A stretch of DNA of 33,502 nucleotides from Microcaldota archaeon (lineage in GTDB: Archaea > Micrarchaeota > Micrarchaeia > Micrarchaeales > Micrarchaeaceae), in contig JAJZYW010000004.1 of NCBI GenBank assembly GCA_021797895.1, forward strand, positions 1 to 33,502, written 5' to 3'. Position 1 is the first letter of the stretch; every line of letters begins with the position of its first letter. Positions 14,450 to 22,072 of this stretch are shown here, one piece after another. The translations under genes were made by a program, and so were the position numbers. The notes beneath the pieces are model-generated. The model was not told the origin of the DNA and searched no databases. It saw only the letters and a program-made list of their open reading frames with translations.

Positions 14450-15838
14450 GTGGCAGCCCGTGCTGCAGCGGTGGTTGAGTTAGCTGATGTTAAGTTCGAC
14501 GTTGAAAAAGCGCTGGAGCAGCTTCCACAGGACATACGGCTCAGGGCAGTCGACAGGCTCAGGATAAAGTCCGAGCGCCTGAAGCGCACCGGCATGTCTA
14601 AGTTCCTGCTTGCGATAGCGCTGATAGGCCCGGGCATAATAGTGATGATAGCGGACAACGACGCAGGAGGAGTGATAACCTATGCGCAATCAGGCTCAAT
14701 ATTCGGCCTAGGCTTCTTCCTGCCCTTCATGCTTCTCATGATACCCGTCGCGTACATAGTGCAGGAGATGACAGTAAGGCTTGCTGCAGTGACCAGGCGC
14801 GGTCATGCAGAGATGATATGGAAGAGATACGGGAGAGGCTGGGGCATATTCTCCCTTGCAGATCTGGTGATAGCCAATTCGCTTACTCTGGTCACAGAGT
14901 TCATAGGCATCTCTTTCGGTCTCGGGATATTTGGGATACAGCCCGTCTACGCCGTAACCTTTGGGCTGTTGTTTGTTGTGGGAATAACGCTCGGGCTGCG
15001 ATATCACAGGTGGGAGCGTGTCAGCCTTGTCATAGCGGCGTTCAACCTGATATTCATACCATTAGCATTTATCGTGCATCCAAACCCAAATACCGTGCTG
15101 CAGGCATTCGCAACGTGGAAGATTCCCGGCGGAGTAAATTCCTTCTTCATATATGTATTGCTGGCCAACATAGGCACGACGATTGCGCCGTGGATGCTGT
15201 TCTTCCAGCAATCATCTGAGGTAGACAAGGGCATCACGCCGCAGGACATAGGCGCCAGCCGCCGTGACACCCTCATTGGAGCCTTTATCATGGCTGCGGT
15301 TGCGATATCAATAATAGTGATAACTGGATGGCTGGTCCACGGCTACACCACTGCGAACAATAGCTATGATATACAGCTGATACTCAATGTGATAGGCCAA
15401 AAGGTCGGGAAGCTCCCGGTGGAGCTCTTTGCGATAGGGCTGATAGACGCGGGGCTTATAGCCGCGATAGCAATAACCGCAAGCACCTCATGGGCTGTAG
15501 GCGAGGCGTTCGGCTGGCCCCGAAGCATAAATCTCCCGTTCATGAAAAGCAGGAAGTTCTACGCTCCAGGGCTGATAAGCTTGGTCATAGCTGCTGCGAT
15601 AGTGATGATACCCAACCTGCCGTTGAGTTTCCTAAACATAACAGTACAGGTTATTGCGTCGATATTCATGCCGGCAGCCATGCTGTTCCTGCTTCTCCTC
15701 GTGAACGATCCCGAAGTAGTCGGCAAGTACAGGAACAGAGCGTGGCAGAACGTATCTTCGATAGTGATAATGGGGGTGCTTATAACTATGAGCACGCTAT
15801 ATGCAATTTCGCTGATAATACCGAATCTTTTCGGATAG
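14450..15838 (+). CDS. NRAMP-family divalent metal transporter relative
   Basis: An integral membrane protein with about eleven helices, as in NRAMP/MntH. Helix 1 reads GPGIIVMIADNDAGGVITYA where classic NRAMP has the DPGN motif, so only the first Asp is clearly kept. Helix 6 reads GTTIAPWMLFFQQ where classic NRAMP has A-x-M-P-H, so the metal-selecting methionine appears to be absent. This matches divergent NRAMP relatives, some of which carry Mg2+. Start: GTG 14450, about 25 nt after a TATA-like TTAAAATG, is preferred over ATG 14339; GTG 14471 and ATG 14594 are alternatives. A small membrane protein follows in the same operon. Confidence 0.85.
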   Translation: MAARAAAVVELADVKFDVEKALEQLPQDIRLRAVDRLRIKSERLKRTGMSKFLLAIALIGPGIIVMIADNDAGGVITYAQSGSIFGLGFFLPFMLLMIPVAYIVQEMTVRLAAVTRRGHAEMIWKRYGRGWGIFSLADLVIANSLTLVTEFIGISFGLGIFGIQPVYAVTFGLLFVVGITLGLRYHRWERVSLVIAAFNLIFIPLAFIVHPNPNTVLQAFATWKIPGGVNSFFIYVLLANIGTTIAPWMLFFQQSSEVDKGITPQDIGASRRDTLIGAFIMAAVAISIIVITGWLVHGYTTANNSYDIQLILNVIGQKVGKLPVELFAIGLIDAGLIAAIAITASTSWAVGEAFGWPRSINLPFMKSRKFYAPGLISLVIAAAIVMIPNLPLSFLNITVQVIASIFMPAAMLFLLLLVNDPEVVGKYRNRAWQNVSSIVIMGVLITMSTLYAISLIIPNLFG

Positions 15839-15848
15839 GTGAATGGCA

Positions 15849-16058
15849 ATGGAACACAGAAAAATAGATTACAGCTTCATAAAGTCAAAGGAGGACTGGG
15901 ACAGGTTTCTCAAGTCCGAGGGGCTATACGACTACGAGAAGATACGTGTCAAGAGGGCAAAGGTAAAGGGATGGGTGAGGTTTGCTTTCTGGTTCCTAAG
16001 GGCTTACGTCACGCTCATGGTCGTGATAATAGCCCTGGGATTCCTCCACATACTCTGA
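15849..16058 (+). CDS. Small single-span membrane protein
   Basis: The 69-residue protein has a charged N-terminal half and one C-terminal membrane helix (about the last 25 residues). A GGTGA ribosome binding site overlaps the end of the NRAMP-family gene. It is 6 nt from ATG 15849 but touches ATG 15843, so the second ATG is the better start. Tight coupling suggests a partner or accessory of the transporter, which is inference. Confidence 0.6.
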   Translation: MEHRKIDYSFIKSKEDWDRFLKSEGLYDYEKIRVKRAKVKGWVRFAFWFLRAYVTLMVVIIALGFLHIL

Positions 16059-16067
16059 CAATTGCTG

Positions 16068-16394
16068 TCATATGCTGCTCGTTATGAATGGGCAGTCCAG
16101 TGACACGATACCGATTCCCTTTTCAGTTATCGAGTAAGATACCGCGAGCGGGTGCTGCGATACTACCTGCCTCTTCACAAGCCCCATCCCGACAAGGTCC
16201 CTGAGCACGGCAGTCAGGGTCTTCGGATTCAATCCGGAAATATCATAAAGCCTGTTGAAGTTTGAGGCGCCCAAGCTTTTCAGTATCTCGAGAGTTGAGA
16301 GATGCCAGTGGCCCTTTATCAGCTGCCTAAGGTCCTGCAGGCTCATCCCTTCCGACACCTTTTCTGACACAGGGCAAAACTTGGCTTTCTGCAT
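16068..16394 (-). CDS. HxlR-type winged-helix regulator
   Basis: A DNA-binding protein of 108 residues with the HxlR pattern: an N-terminal Cys in KFCPV, LIKGHWHLSTLEIL, a recognition helix within LNPKTLTAVLRDLVGMGL, and a wing ending SYSITEKG. In several HxlR proteins the N-terminal Cys senses oxidants or electrophiles. ATG 16394 is chosen over TTG 16415 because the TATA box centred at 16420 would start the transcript right at it. It is divergent from cytochrome b across one palindromic TATA box, so it probably controls that gene and itself. Confidence 0.85.
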   Translation of the reverse strand: MQKAKFCPVSEKVSEGMSLQDLRQLIKGHWHLSTLEILKSLGASNFNRLYDISGLNPKTLTAVLRDLVGMGLVKRQVVSQHPLAVSYSITEKGIGIVSLDCPFITSSI

Positions 16395-16414
16395 ACTTAC
16401 AAATGGTAATCCCA

Positions 16415-16426
16415 ATATTTAAATAT
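16415..16426. promoter_or_regulatory. Palindromic bidirectional TATA box
   Basis: ATATTTAAATAT is a perfect 12-bp palindrome lying between the divergent HxlR and cytochrome b genes. Read leftward it gives a leaderless HxlR transcript (ATG 16394). Read rightward it gives a start near 16446 and a leader of about 26 nt for cytochrome b, containing GTGA 6 nt before ATG 16472. Confidence 0.6.
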
Positions 16427-16471
16427 GTCTGCAGTGTTAGGTTTGCGTCCAAAAGCGTCGTGTGAAGCTGC

Positions 16472-17956
16472 ATGCAATCCGATATGAAACCCCCGAAAGA
16501 TTCTGGGAGTCAGGATACCGAATCAGGCAAATCAATGCTTGCCGAGTTAAAGTCTCTTGCTGAATTCTTCTACATAAAGGACGTTCCATCATACGGCAAC
16601 AATTTCTTCTTCACAATAGGAGTATACCTGCTGGAGCTTTTCGGCATACTCGCAATAACAGGAATAGTGATGCTGATATTCGGACCGTATTGGTGGAACC
16701 TTACGACTGTTGGCACCTTCTTCAGGAGCCTCCATCTCTGGGCAGCTGAAGCTTTTGTAACTCTGATATTCGTTCACTTATTCGTCCAGTTCGCAACATC
16801 TTCGTTCAAAAAGAAGAAAATGGTCTGGATGATAGGATCGGTCATGCTGTTCCTCGTTTTCCTTGAATTCGCTTTCGGAATAGGGGTCCAGGGCGGCTTC
16901 GTCGCACAGTGGAACGCCAAAGCCGGAGCTGACTTATGGAACGGCATGGGCCTCGGATACTGGGTCAATCCTCTCAACATGACCGCGGTGCTCGGCTGGC
17001 ATGTCGCGATAGTGCCCATACTCCTAGCGTTGCTGATGTTCGTGCACTACATGCTTGTAAAGCAGAAGGGGCTGAGCAAGCCGTACAGGAGCGACATACC
17101 TTACAGTATGGTTCCCGCAAACCACAACGCGATGTACAGGCGCATGGCATACATATTCATCATAGTTCTTCTGTTCGCGATATTCCTGCGCTCGCCATAC
17201 ATAGCACCCCTGTCCATACAGCAGATAGCCAACACTACTCCTGACATAGTTGCTACAACATTCATCCAGGAATTCAATTATTCATCCGCCACAGCTACAT
17301 ACCTGGATACGATAGACCCGTACACGTTCAGCACACGTAACGCATTTGTGACAGTGCCTTATCAAAGCTACACTGCGCTTTCAGGCTCAAAGGACTATGA
17401 AGCAGAGCTGCTCAATTACAGCCCTGAGAACCAGGATGCGATGCTCGCCCAGGCAGCTTCGTACTTCAACGGCAACGGGTCGATAACCGCAGGAATGCAT
17501 TCCGCGAATCCTGCTATAGCGCTATTCTCGCAGCTCACCTACATGGCGCAGACAGGAACCTACCAGTCCGTTCTTCAGAACGAAGTGCAGAATCCGCTAA
17601 ACGAGACCTACGTAATAAGGTTCATTACTGACAGCGGAGCGCTCTACACCTATGCGACGCAGTACGGACTGCGCACCCACCAGTGGGGAATGCTTAAGGC
17701 TGGAAGCCTGTGGTGGCAGATAGGGAGCTACTGGACAGCCCCGTATAACTGGATGGAGATAATTACATCTGGAATATCCTGGTGGGGCGACATAGAGAAC
17801 GGTACGATAGCCCTGGTTGCGTTCGCGGTGCTCGTATTCCTGCCGTTCATACCGGGAGTAAGGCAGATTCCAGACAGGTTGAAGCTGTACAAGATATTCT
17901 GGAATAAGTACACAATACCAGAAATGAAAAAATCAAAAGCAAAGGCGAAGAAGTAG
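16472..17956 (+). CDS. Cytochrome b (bc/b6-type) membrane subunit
   Basis: A respiratory membrane protein of 494 residues. The four haem-ligand histidines lie in two helices: H88 and H102 (13 residues between) and H177 and H192 (14 residues between, as in b6). About five helices fill residues 45-250. A long region (about 255-440) rich in Tyr, Ser, Thr and Asn follows, probably outside the cell, then a conserved-looking WWQIGSYWTAPYNW segment and a final helix ending in a Lys-rich tail. The usual Qo-site PEWY motif is not seen. No Rieske protein or cytochrome c gene is adjacent. HxlR control from the shared promoter is likely. Confidence 0.9.
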   Translation: MQSDMKPPKDSGSQDTESGKSMLAELKSLAEFFYIKDVPSYGNNFFFTIGVYLLELFGILAITGIVMLIFGPYWWNLTTVGTFFRSLHLWAAEAFVTLIFVHLFVQFATSSFKKKKMVWMIGSVMLFLVFLEFAFGIGVQGGFVAQWNAKAGADLWNGMGLGYWVNPLNMTAVLGWHVAIVPILLALLMFVHYMLVKQKGLSKPYRSDIPYSMVPANHNAMYRRMAYIFIIVLLFAIFLRSPYIAPLSIQQIANTTPDIVATTFIQEFNYSSATATYLDTIDPYTFSTRNAFVTVPYQSYTALSGSKDYEAELLNYSPENQDAMLAQAASYFNGNGSITAGMHSANPAIALFSQLTYMAQTGTYQSVLQNEVQNPLNETYVIRFITDSGALYTYATQYGLRTHQWGMLKAGSLWWQIGSYWTAPYNWMEIITSGISWWGDIENGTIALVAFAVLVFLPFIPGVRQIPDRLKLYKIFWNKYTIPEMKKSKAKAKK

Positions 17957-17979
17957 CTACTTGTCTGCGCTCTCCTCCG

Positions 17980-18048
17980 TCAAGATTTCGGAGTATAGAC
18001 CTCTTTCTTAACTCTTTTGAGCCTTAGGTCGAGCATCTGTTCCGGCAT
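17980..18048 (-). pseudogene. Short ORF or gene fragment after the YdcF-like gene
   Basis: On the minus strand a frame reads MPEQMLDLRLKRVKKEVYTP and ends two residues later. It is open upstream (EIEAKEIPDNYAI) back into the end of the YdcF-like gene. The composition looks protein-coding, but the ATG has no ribosome binding site. It may be the C-terminal remnant of a lost gene or a small coupled ORF. Confidence 0.25.
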
Positions 18049-18080
18049 GATTGCGTAATTGTCTGGTATCTCTTTAGCTT

Positions 18081-18623
18081 CTATCTCTCCTTGCCTTCAT
18101 TGTAAAGCCAACTCTTAATACGCTCGGCTAGATTATTCTGTTTATTGCTGAGCGGTTCTTTGTTCAAATTTATCGCAGACAAGAATAGGATTGGTACTTC
18201 TAGCCAGTACCTGTAAAGCACTTTTGGATCTGTATCCTGTACCGGCTGTGCCACAATATCGTAAGTACCAAGCTTTTGGAAGATAAATTTGGCCCTATTT
18301 ATATGGAAGTTTGATGTTATAAGGAACAATTTGCCATTTTCTCCGCCCATCATAACAAGTAGCTTTGACATCTGGTAAAAGTTGTCTACAGTATCCCTTG
18401 AATCACCATCATATGATATCTTGTTTATAGGTATACCGCAGCCCAGAAAGACATTTAACATTGCATCGACTTCTCTGTGGGTACCTACAGCAGCTATATC
18501 ATTTACCTCCCCGTTTCTAAAGAGCTCTGCTGCCTTTTTTGCCCTATTTACAGTCAAATCTAGGTTAGCATCTCCGAGCACAACTCCTATTGTGTTGCTC
18601 TTATCAATGCTCTTAGTTGCCAT
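18081..18623 (-). CDS. YdcF/SanA-like DUF218 protein
   Basis: The 180-residue protein has the DUF218 pattern: an early strand IGVVLGDAN, a central GIPINKISYDGDSRDTVDNF, and KLFLITSNFHINRAKFIF. Family members are linked to envelope or nucleotide metabolism, but no common reaction is established. There is no membrane segment. A TATA-like ATTATATATATC at about 18652-18666 precedes ATG 18623. Codons are more AT-rich than in neighbouring housekeeping genes, as in the Nudix gene upstream. Confidence 0.8.
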   Translation of the reverse strand: MATKSIDKSNTIGVVLGDANLDLTVNRAKKAAELFRNGEVNDIAAVGTHREVDAMLNVFLGCGIPINKISYDGDSRDTVDNFYQMSKLLVMMGGENGKLFLITSNFHINRAKFIFQKLGTYDIVAQPVQDTDPKVLYRYWLEVPILFLSAINLNKEPLSNKQNNLAERIKSWLYNEGKER

Positions 18624-18964
18624 TCTATCAATTATCTTGAAGGTTTGTTTTATTGATATATATAATTATGCGAGATAATGGCTCCTTATTTAAGCCTTTT
18701 TGTAAGCGGAGCTTAGCTTGGAGTAGTAATTGAGCCGCGAGTCTCTTAAAACACATAGATTTTTCTGATAATGCTTCCAGATACACTCTCCTAAAATGCT
18801 GCTGGACCAAACTTTGATTACGGAACGTTTCTCACTCTTTGATATGTATCTCTCTATTATTTTTCCAGCACAGTACCCACGCCGAAATCATTAGACGCAG
18901 AAAGCCCGAATTTTAGGTATCCGTTTGCTCCCGTGCATAAAACATTTTGTGCTGCGATGTACTT
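18624..18964. other. Gene-free AT-rich spacer
   Basis: This 341-bp stretch between the YdcF-like and Nudix genes (both minus strand) contains the TATA box of the YdcF-like gene at its left end. I see no convincing ORF, RNA gene or repeat in it. Confidence 0.5.
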
Positions 18965-19501
18965 TCATCTGTTAGCAATGAATTTTTCATAGTATTTTTC
19001 GTAGTATAATACCGCAGCTATGGTCTTGTTGTCCATTATCTTCCCAGATTTAATCATATTTAGAACTTTTTTCAGGCCGATATTTTCTATCTTTATCACT
19101 TCATCTGGGTCCTTATGGAACTTAGCGTTGCCGTCTGTCAAGCCAACTGACAGGAAGCAATAGAATAATTTTGATGATGAACTTGGCGTGTGATATGCTT
19201 TGTACATGAAATATACGCGCTCTGGAGCAAAGCCGGTCTCTTCCTGCATTTCCCTTATCGCCGCTTCCCGTGGGGTTTCCCCTTCCTCTACATGTCCGGC
19301 TGGCAATTCGTATATGTATTTGCGCAACGCCTGCCTGTATTGGCGTTCGATAAGAATAGTGTCTTTCTTTGAATCGACAAATGGTAGTACGACAGAGACT
19401 TTTGGTTCAAAGGTTTCTTGAGTCCGACTCCCTTTGCCGTTTATGTTCCGGTGCTCCGTTTTCAGCGATACAAGATTACGTTTAGTGCGCCCTCTTTCCA
19501 T
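18965..19501 (-). CDS. Nudix hydrolase, ADP-ribose pyrophosphatase type
   Basis: A protein of 178 residues with the ADPRase-type core: IERQYRQALRKYIYELPAGH leading into VEEGETPREAAIREMQEETG, a complete Nudix box. The Arg-rich N-terminal strand, followed by ELPAG, is typical of enzymes cleaving ADP-ribose to AMP and ribose 5-phosphate. The transcript appears nearly leaderless (T/A-rich box at about 19528-19540). It stands next to tRNA-Pro and the AT-richer YdcF-like gene. It is distinct from the MTH1-like Nudix fusion at 6610-7449. Confidence 0.9.
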   Translation of the reverse strand: MERGRTKRNLVSLKTEHRNINGKGSRTQETFEPKVSVVLPFVDSKKDTILIERQYRQALRKYIYELPAGHVEEGETPREAAIREMQEETGFAPERVYFMYKAYHTPSSSSKLFYCFLSVGLTDGNAKFHKDPDEVIKIENIGLKKVLNMIKSGKIMDNKTIAAVLYYEKYYEKFIANR

Positions 19502-19572
19502 TTTATCGTTAGGCTATCCCTCAAAAATAATAAAAAGTAGTGTCTGATGCGATTGCGTTTTTAAGCAAAGCA

Positions 19573-19645
19573 TGGGGCTGCCGAGATTTGAACTCGGATT
19601 GCCGACGCCCGAGGCCGGTAGTCTGCCAGGTTAGCGTACAGCCCC
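19573..19645 (-). tRNA. tRNA-Pro (CGG)
   Basis: A 73-nt cloverleaf on the minus strand. Acceptor GGGGCTG pairs fully with CAGCCCC, with discriminator A and no encoded CCA. The anticodon stem CCGGC/GTCGG has loop CTCGGGC, giving anticodon CGG (proline). T-arm CCGAG/CTCGG has loop TTCAAAT. The D-stem is weak, with only two clear pairs. A TATA-like CTTTTATAGG lies about 20-25 bp upstream (about 19661-19670). No intron is visible. Confidence 0.92.
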
Positions 19646-19837
19646 ACAACATAGTTTATCCTATAAAAGGCTTTTAATTGTAGCGTAGCGCATCAGCAAG
19701 CCAAAACAATGAAACCCTATGTGCATACTTGCTTTTGCGCCATCAATTACATTTGCCCGTTAAAATCTGCCTGCTCACAAGACCTCGCTGTTTCCGCTTC
19801 ATATCAAGATTTTTATTAATGAAGAAAGGAATTATAA

Positions 19838-20797
19838 GTGATGTACACCACCGCTGATCTTGACTTCGCCTACAAGTACCCTTTCACCGTCAAAGCAAAG
19901 GAGATAGTCAGGGAAAGTTCAGCCGACAAGATATCAGCCGAGACGAAGGAGAGGATACTGAAGAGTGCAGCTGCGAGGGTTTCAGAGGCTTTCAAGAGCG
20001 GCAAACTTGAAGCGTACAGGCTGCACATGGATTCTGCAAAGCTGGAAAACGTGCTGGCATACCCGTATGCAAGGCTGCTTGCCAGCTCGATACAGCGCAA
20101 CGACCTCATGCAGAAGTACATAAGGGCTGAAGCCAAACGCTGTTCCTCCTTCCTTTACCTAGAAGATAAAGACGTTCTCGGCGCTATAGCTTCTGAGCTC
20201 GGGATAAACCTAAAATACGAAGACGATAAATACTCAATCGGCTTCGTCGAATATCTGCACCATGCGCCACAGGAGAGCCAGTTCCGCCTTGTAAATCAGG
20301 AGCTGTCGCAAGGTATCGTGCGCATGAATTTCCAGAAAACCGCAAGCTTCCTTTCCGAGCCGATAGCATCGGCGATGTCTACCGGCTTCCCGATACCGAA
20401 GAACCAGATACCAAAGGAAATAATCGAGTATTCAAAGGCGATAAGGCTGCCAAAGCCCAAGCTCTCCGCTCCCGGAAGAAGCTCGGAGTGGATAGAGAGC
20501 ATATTAGCCAATCCAATACCTGATGTGCGGCAGCGAGTGGTGGGCCTTATACTCGCGCCTTACCTCGTCAACGTCAAGAAGATGGATCCCGACGCAGCGT
20601 ATCCAATAATACTGGACTACATAAACAAGTGCAGGCAGATCGACAACTCGACCCATATAACCGATGCCCAGATAATGTACCAGTGCAAGTACGCCAAGGA
20701 GAAGGGGATGCGGCCGCTTTCATTCACGAAAGCAAAGGAGCTGCTCGCCGGGATAATAGACCTCCAGGACGAGAAAACTGGCAAAGAGAAGAAATGA
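19838..20797 (+). CDS. priL: DNA primase large subunit without Fe-S cluster
   Basis: The 319-residue protein (first codon GTG, second codon ATG 19841; either could start it) is a primase large subunit. Its N-terminal half shows the PriL pattern: DLDFAYKYPF, LENVLAYPYARLLASS, YIRAEAKR, FVEYLHHAP and FRLVNQELSQGIVRM. The C-terminal half is not the usual iron-sulfur domain: it reads WIESILANPIPDVRQRVVGL, then APYLVNVKKM and an A-rich helix, resembling the helical module of PriX-type subunits. The whole protein has only three cysteines, too few for the four-Cys cluster. It would partner PriS, which is not in the window. Confidence 0.8.
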   Translation: MMYTTADLDFAYKYPFTVKAKEIVRESSADKISAETKERILKSAAARVSEAFKSGKLEAYRLHMDSAKLENVLAYPYARLLASSIQRNDLMQKYIRAEAKRCSSFLYLEDKDVLGAIASELGINLKYEDDKYSIGFVEYLHHAPQESQFRLVNQELSQGIVRMNFQKTASFLSEPIASAMSTGFPIPKNQIPKEIIEYSKAIRLPKPKLSAPGRSSEWIESILANPIPDVRQRVVGLILAPYLVNVKKMDPDAAYPIILDYINKCRQIDNSTHITDAQIMYQCKYAKEKGMRPLSFTKAKELLAGIIDLQDEKTGKEKK

Positions 20798-20815
20798 AAA
20801 GGGAGGTGCGGGATT

Positions 20816-21040
20816 TTATAAGCCAGAGAATTTGACTGCATCAGCCACGATAATGTCCGCCCCATCCTGCCCGATTCCTGTTTGGTGAAATCCAAGGAGA
20901 GAAGTGAAAGCAAAAGCGTTTGCAGCAGTCCAGTCTGCCGGAGCGAGCTCCACGCTTATGCCACCAGAATTAGGATTTCTTGTGAAGAATCGGGAATAGA
21001 AGTTGTGCGCAACAATTGCATTGCAGTTTGCGACCCGCAC
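20816..21040 (-). CDS. Possible small hypothetical gene
   Basis: A minus-strand ORF of 74 codons from GTG 21040 with protein-like composition, including SVELAPADWTAANAFAFTSL and DGADIIVADAVKFSGL. A TATA box at about 21070-21080 fits a start near 21050, and GGGGG lies about 9 nt before the GTG. It is convergent with priL, 18 bp apart. The family is not recognised. Without it, this would be a 380-bp gap before the zinc-finger gene. Confidence 0.4.
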   Translation of the reverse strand: MRVANCNAIVAHNFYSRFFTRNPNSGGISVELAPADWTAANAFAFTSLLGFHQTGIGQDGADIIVADAVKFSGL

Positions 21041-21179
21041 CTATACCCCCATTTCCTATCTCTCACCATACAAATATAAAACTATCCATTTCATTATTTT
21101 GATTATTATCAAAGCAGCGTGCATATTTTATGCGCTGCTTGAGGAACCAGCATATAAAGCGCAACACAAAGTGCATGAA

Positions 21180-21350
21180 GTGCCTGAAATTGCAACCCTT
21201 TGCAGGAAATGCGGTCGCATAGCGCATCACGTATGCAGCATGTGCGGCGGCCATTTCTGCGACGAACATTTCGACTCCAAGCTCGGCCTGTGTCTGTCCT
21301 GTGCACGAGGCAGGAAAACTGCCCCTGCGCAGAAAAAGCGGAAGCTCTGA
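21180..21350 (+). CDS. Small HIT-like zinc-finger protein
   Basis: A small basic protein whose core is C-x2-C (CRKC), a His pair, C-x2-C (CSMC), then C-D-E-H and a final C-x2-C (CLSC). That is enough ligands for two interleaved zinc sites, similar to HIT/MYND-type fingers. It ends with a Lys/Arg tail. The start is uncertain: the TATA-like CATATAAA at 21151-21158 predicts a leaderless start at GTG 21180, with GTG 21171 as the alternative. Extending to ATG 21003 would add a hydrophobic non-conserved-looking stretch and is not favoured. A role in nucleic-acid or protein binding is inference. Confidence 0.65.
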   Translation: MPEIATLCRKCGRIAHHVCSMCGGHFCDEHFDSKLGLCLSCARGRKTAPAQKKRKL

Positions 21351-21418
21351 TATGCTTGCAAACGTATTTATATCAGCTAAGCTGAATGCAACGTGCCAGC
21401 GAGGCAAAGGCTACATTT

Positions 21419-22036
21419 ATGGCAGTGGGAAAAGCAAAATTTATTGTGCTTGAAGGCATAGACGGTGCTGGGAAGACTACGCAGGCAGCATCTCTAAATG
21501 ACTACCTAGTCAATGAGATGGGGATTGAATGCCTGCTCACAGCCGAACCTACCAAGTCGAAGCTCGGCCTGTACATACGCGGCAACCTTATGGAGCTGAA
21601 GCTCAATCCTTATACCATGCAGTTACTTTTCACGGCAGACAGGGCCGAGCATGTTTCGTCAGAGATAATCCCTGCGCTGAACAGCGGCATGTGGGTCATT
21701 TCCGACAGATACTATTTTTCTACAATAGCATATGCGGTGCTCACGGGCCTTTCGGAAAGGCAGCGCGACGCCCTGCTCGCTGTAAACAGGACATTCATGC
21801 AGCCTGACCTTACCGTATTCCTTGACGTGGATCCTAGGAAGCAGCTTCTCGGCGCCCGTGGAAGCCTTGAGGCGTTTGAGCGCATGGGCCTAGAATCAAA
21901 AACTAGGATGCGTGAAGAATATGTAAGGCTCTGCGCAGCCACGCCGAACTGCATTGCCGTAAAGGTGGACAACAACAAAGAGGAGGTGCGCACCCTTCTC
22001 CGTGGTCTCGCAAACGAGCTCCTACGGAAAGCTTGA
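21419..22036 (+). CDS. tmk: Thymidylate kinase
   Basis: Phosphorylates dTMP to dTDP for DNA synthesis. From ATG 21419 the protein has 205 residues, the usual size. It shows the P-loop EGIDGAGKTT, the LTAEPT substrate segment, DRYYFSTIAY (the DRY motif) and VFLDVDP. ATG 21386 would add eleven residues, but it falls at or before the transcript start predicted from the TATA box at about 21364-21372, so ATG 21419 is preferred. The UPF0200 kinase gene follows 36 bp downstream on the same strand. Confidence 0.93.
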   Translation: MAVGKAKFIVLEGIDGAGKTTQAASLNDYLVNEMGIECLLTAEPTKSKLGLYIRGNLMELKLNPYTMQLLFTADRAEHVSSEIIPALNSGMWVISDRYYFSTIAYAVLTGLSERQRDALLAVNRTFMQPDLTVFLDVDPRKQLLGARGSLEAFERMGLESKTRMREEYVRLCAATPNCIAVKVDNNKEEVRTLLRGLANELLRKA

Positions 22037-22072
22037 TTTTTAGTAGTTGCCATCACATAATCTACTGGTTCC

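Noticed and set aside
18628-18810. Minus-strand ORF of 60 codons with LNKEPLS, also found in the YdcF-like protein
   Set aside because: The seven shared residues are coded by different codons, so there is no DNA duplication; the ORF has no start signals.
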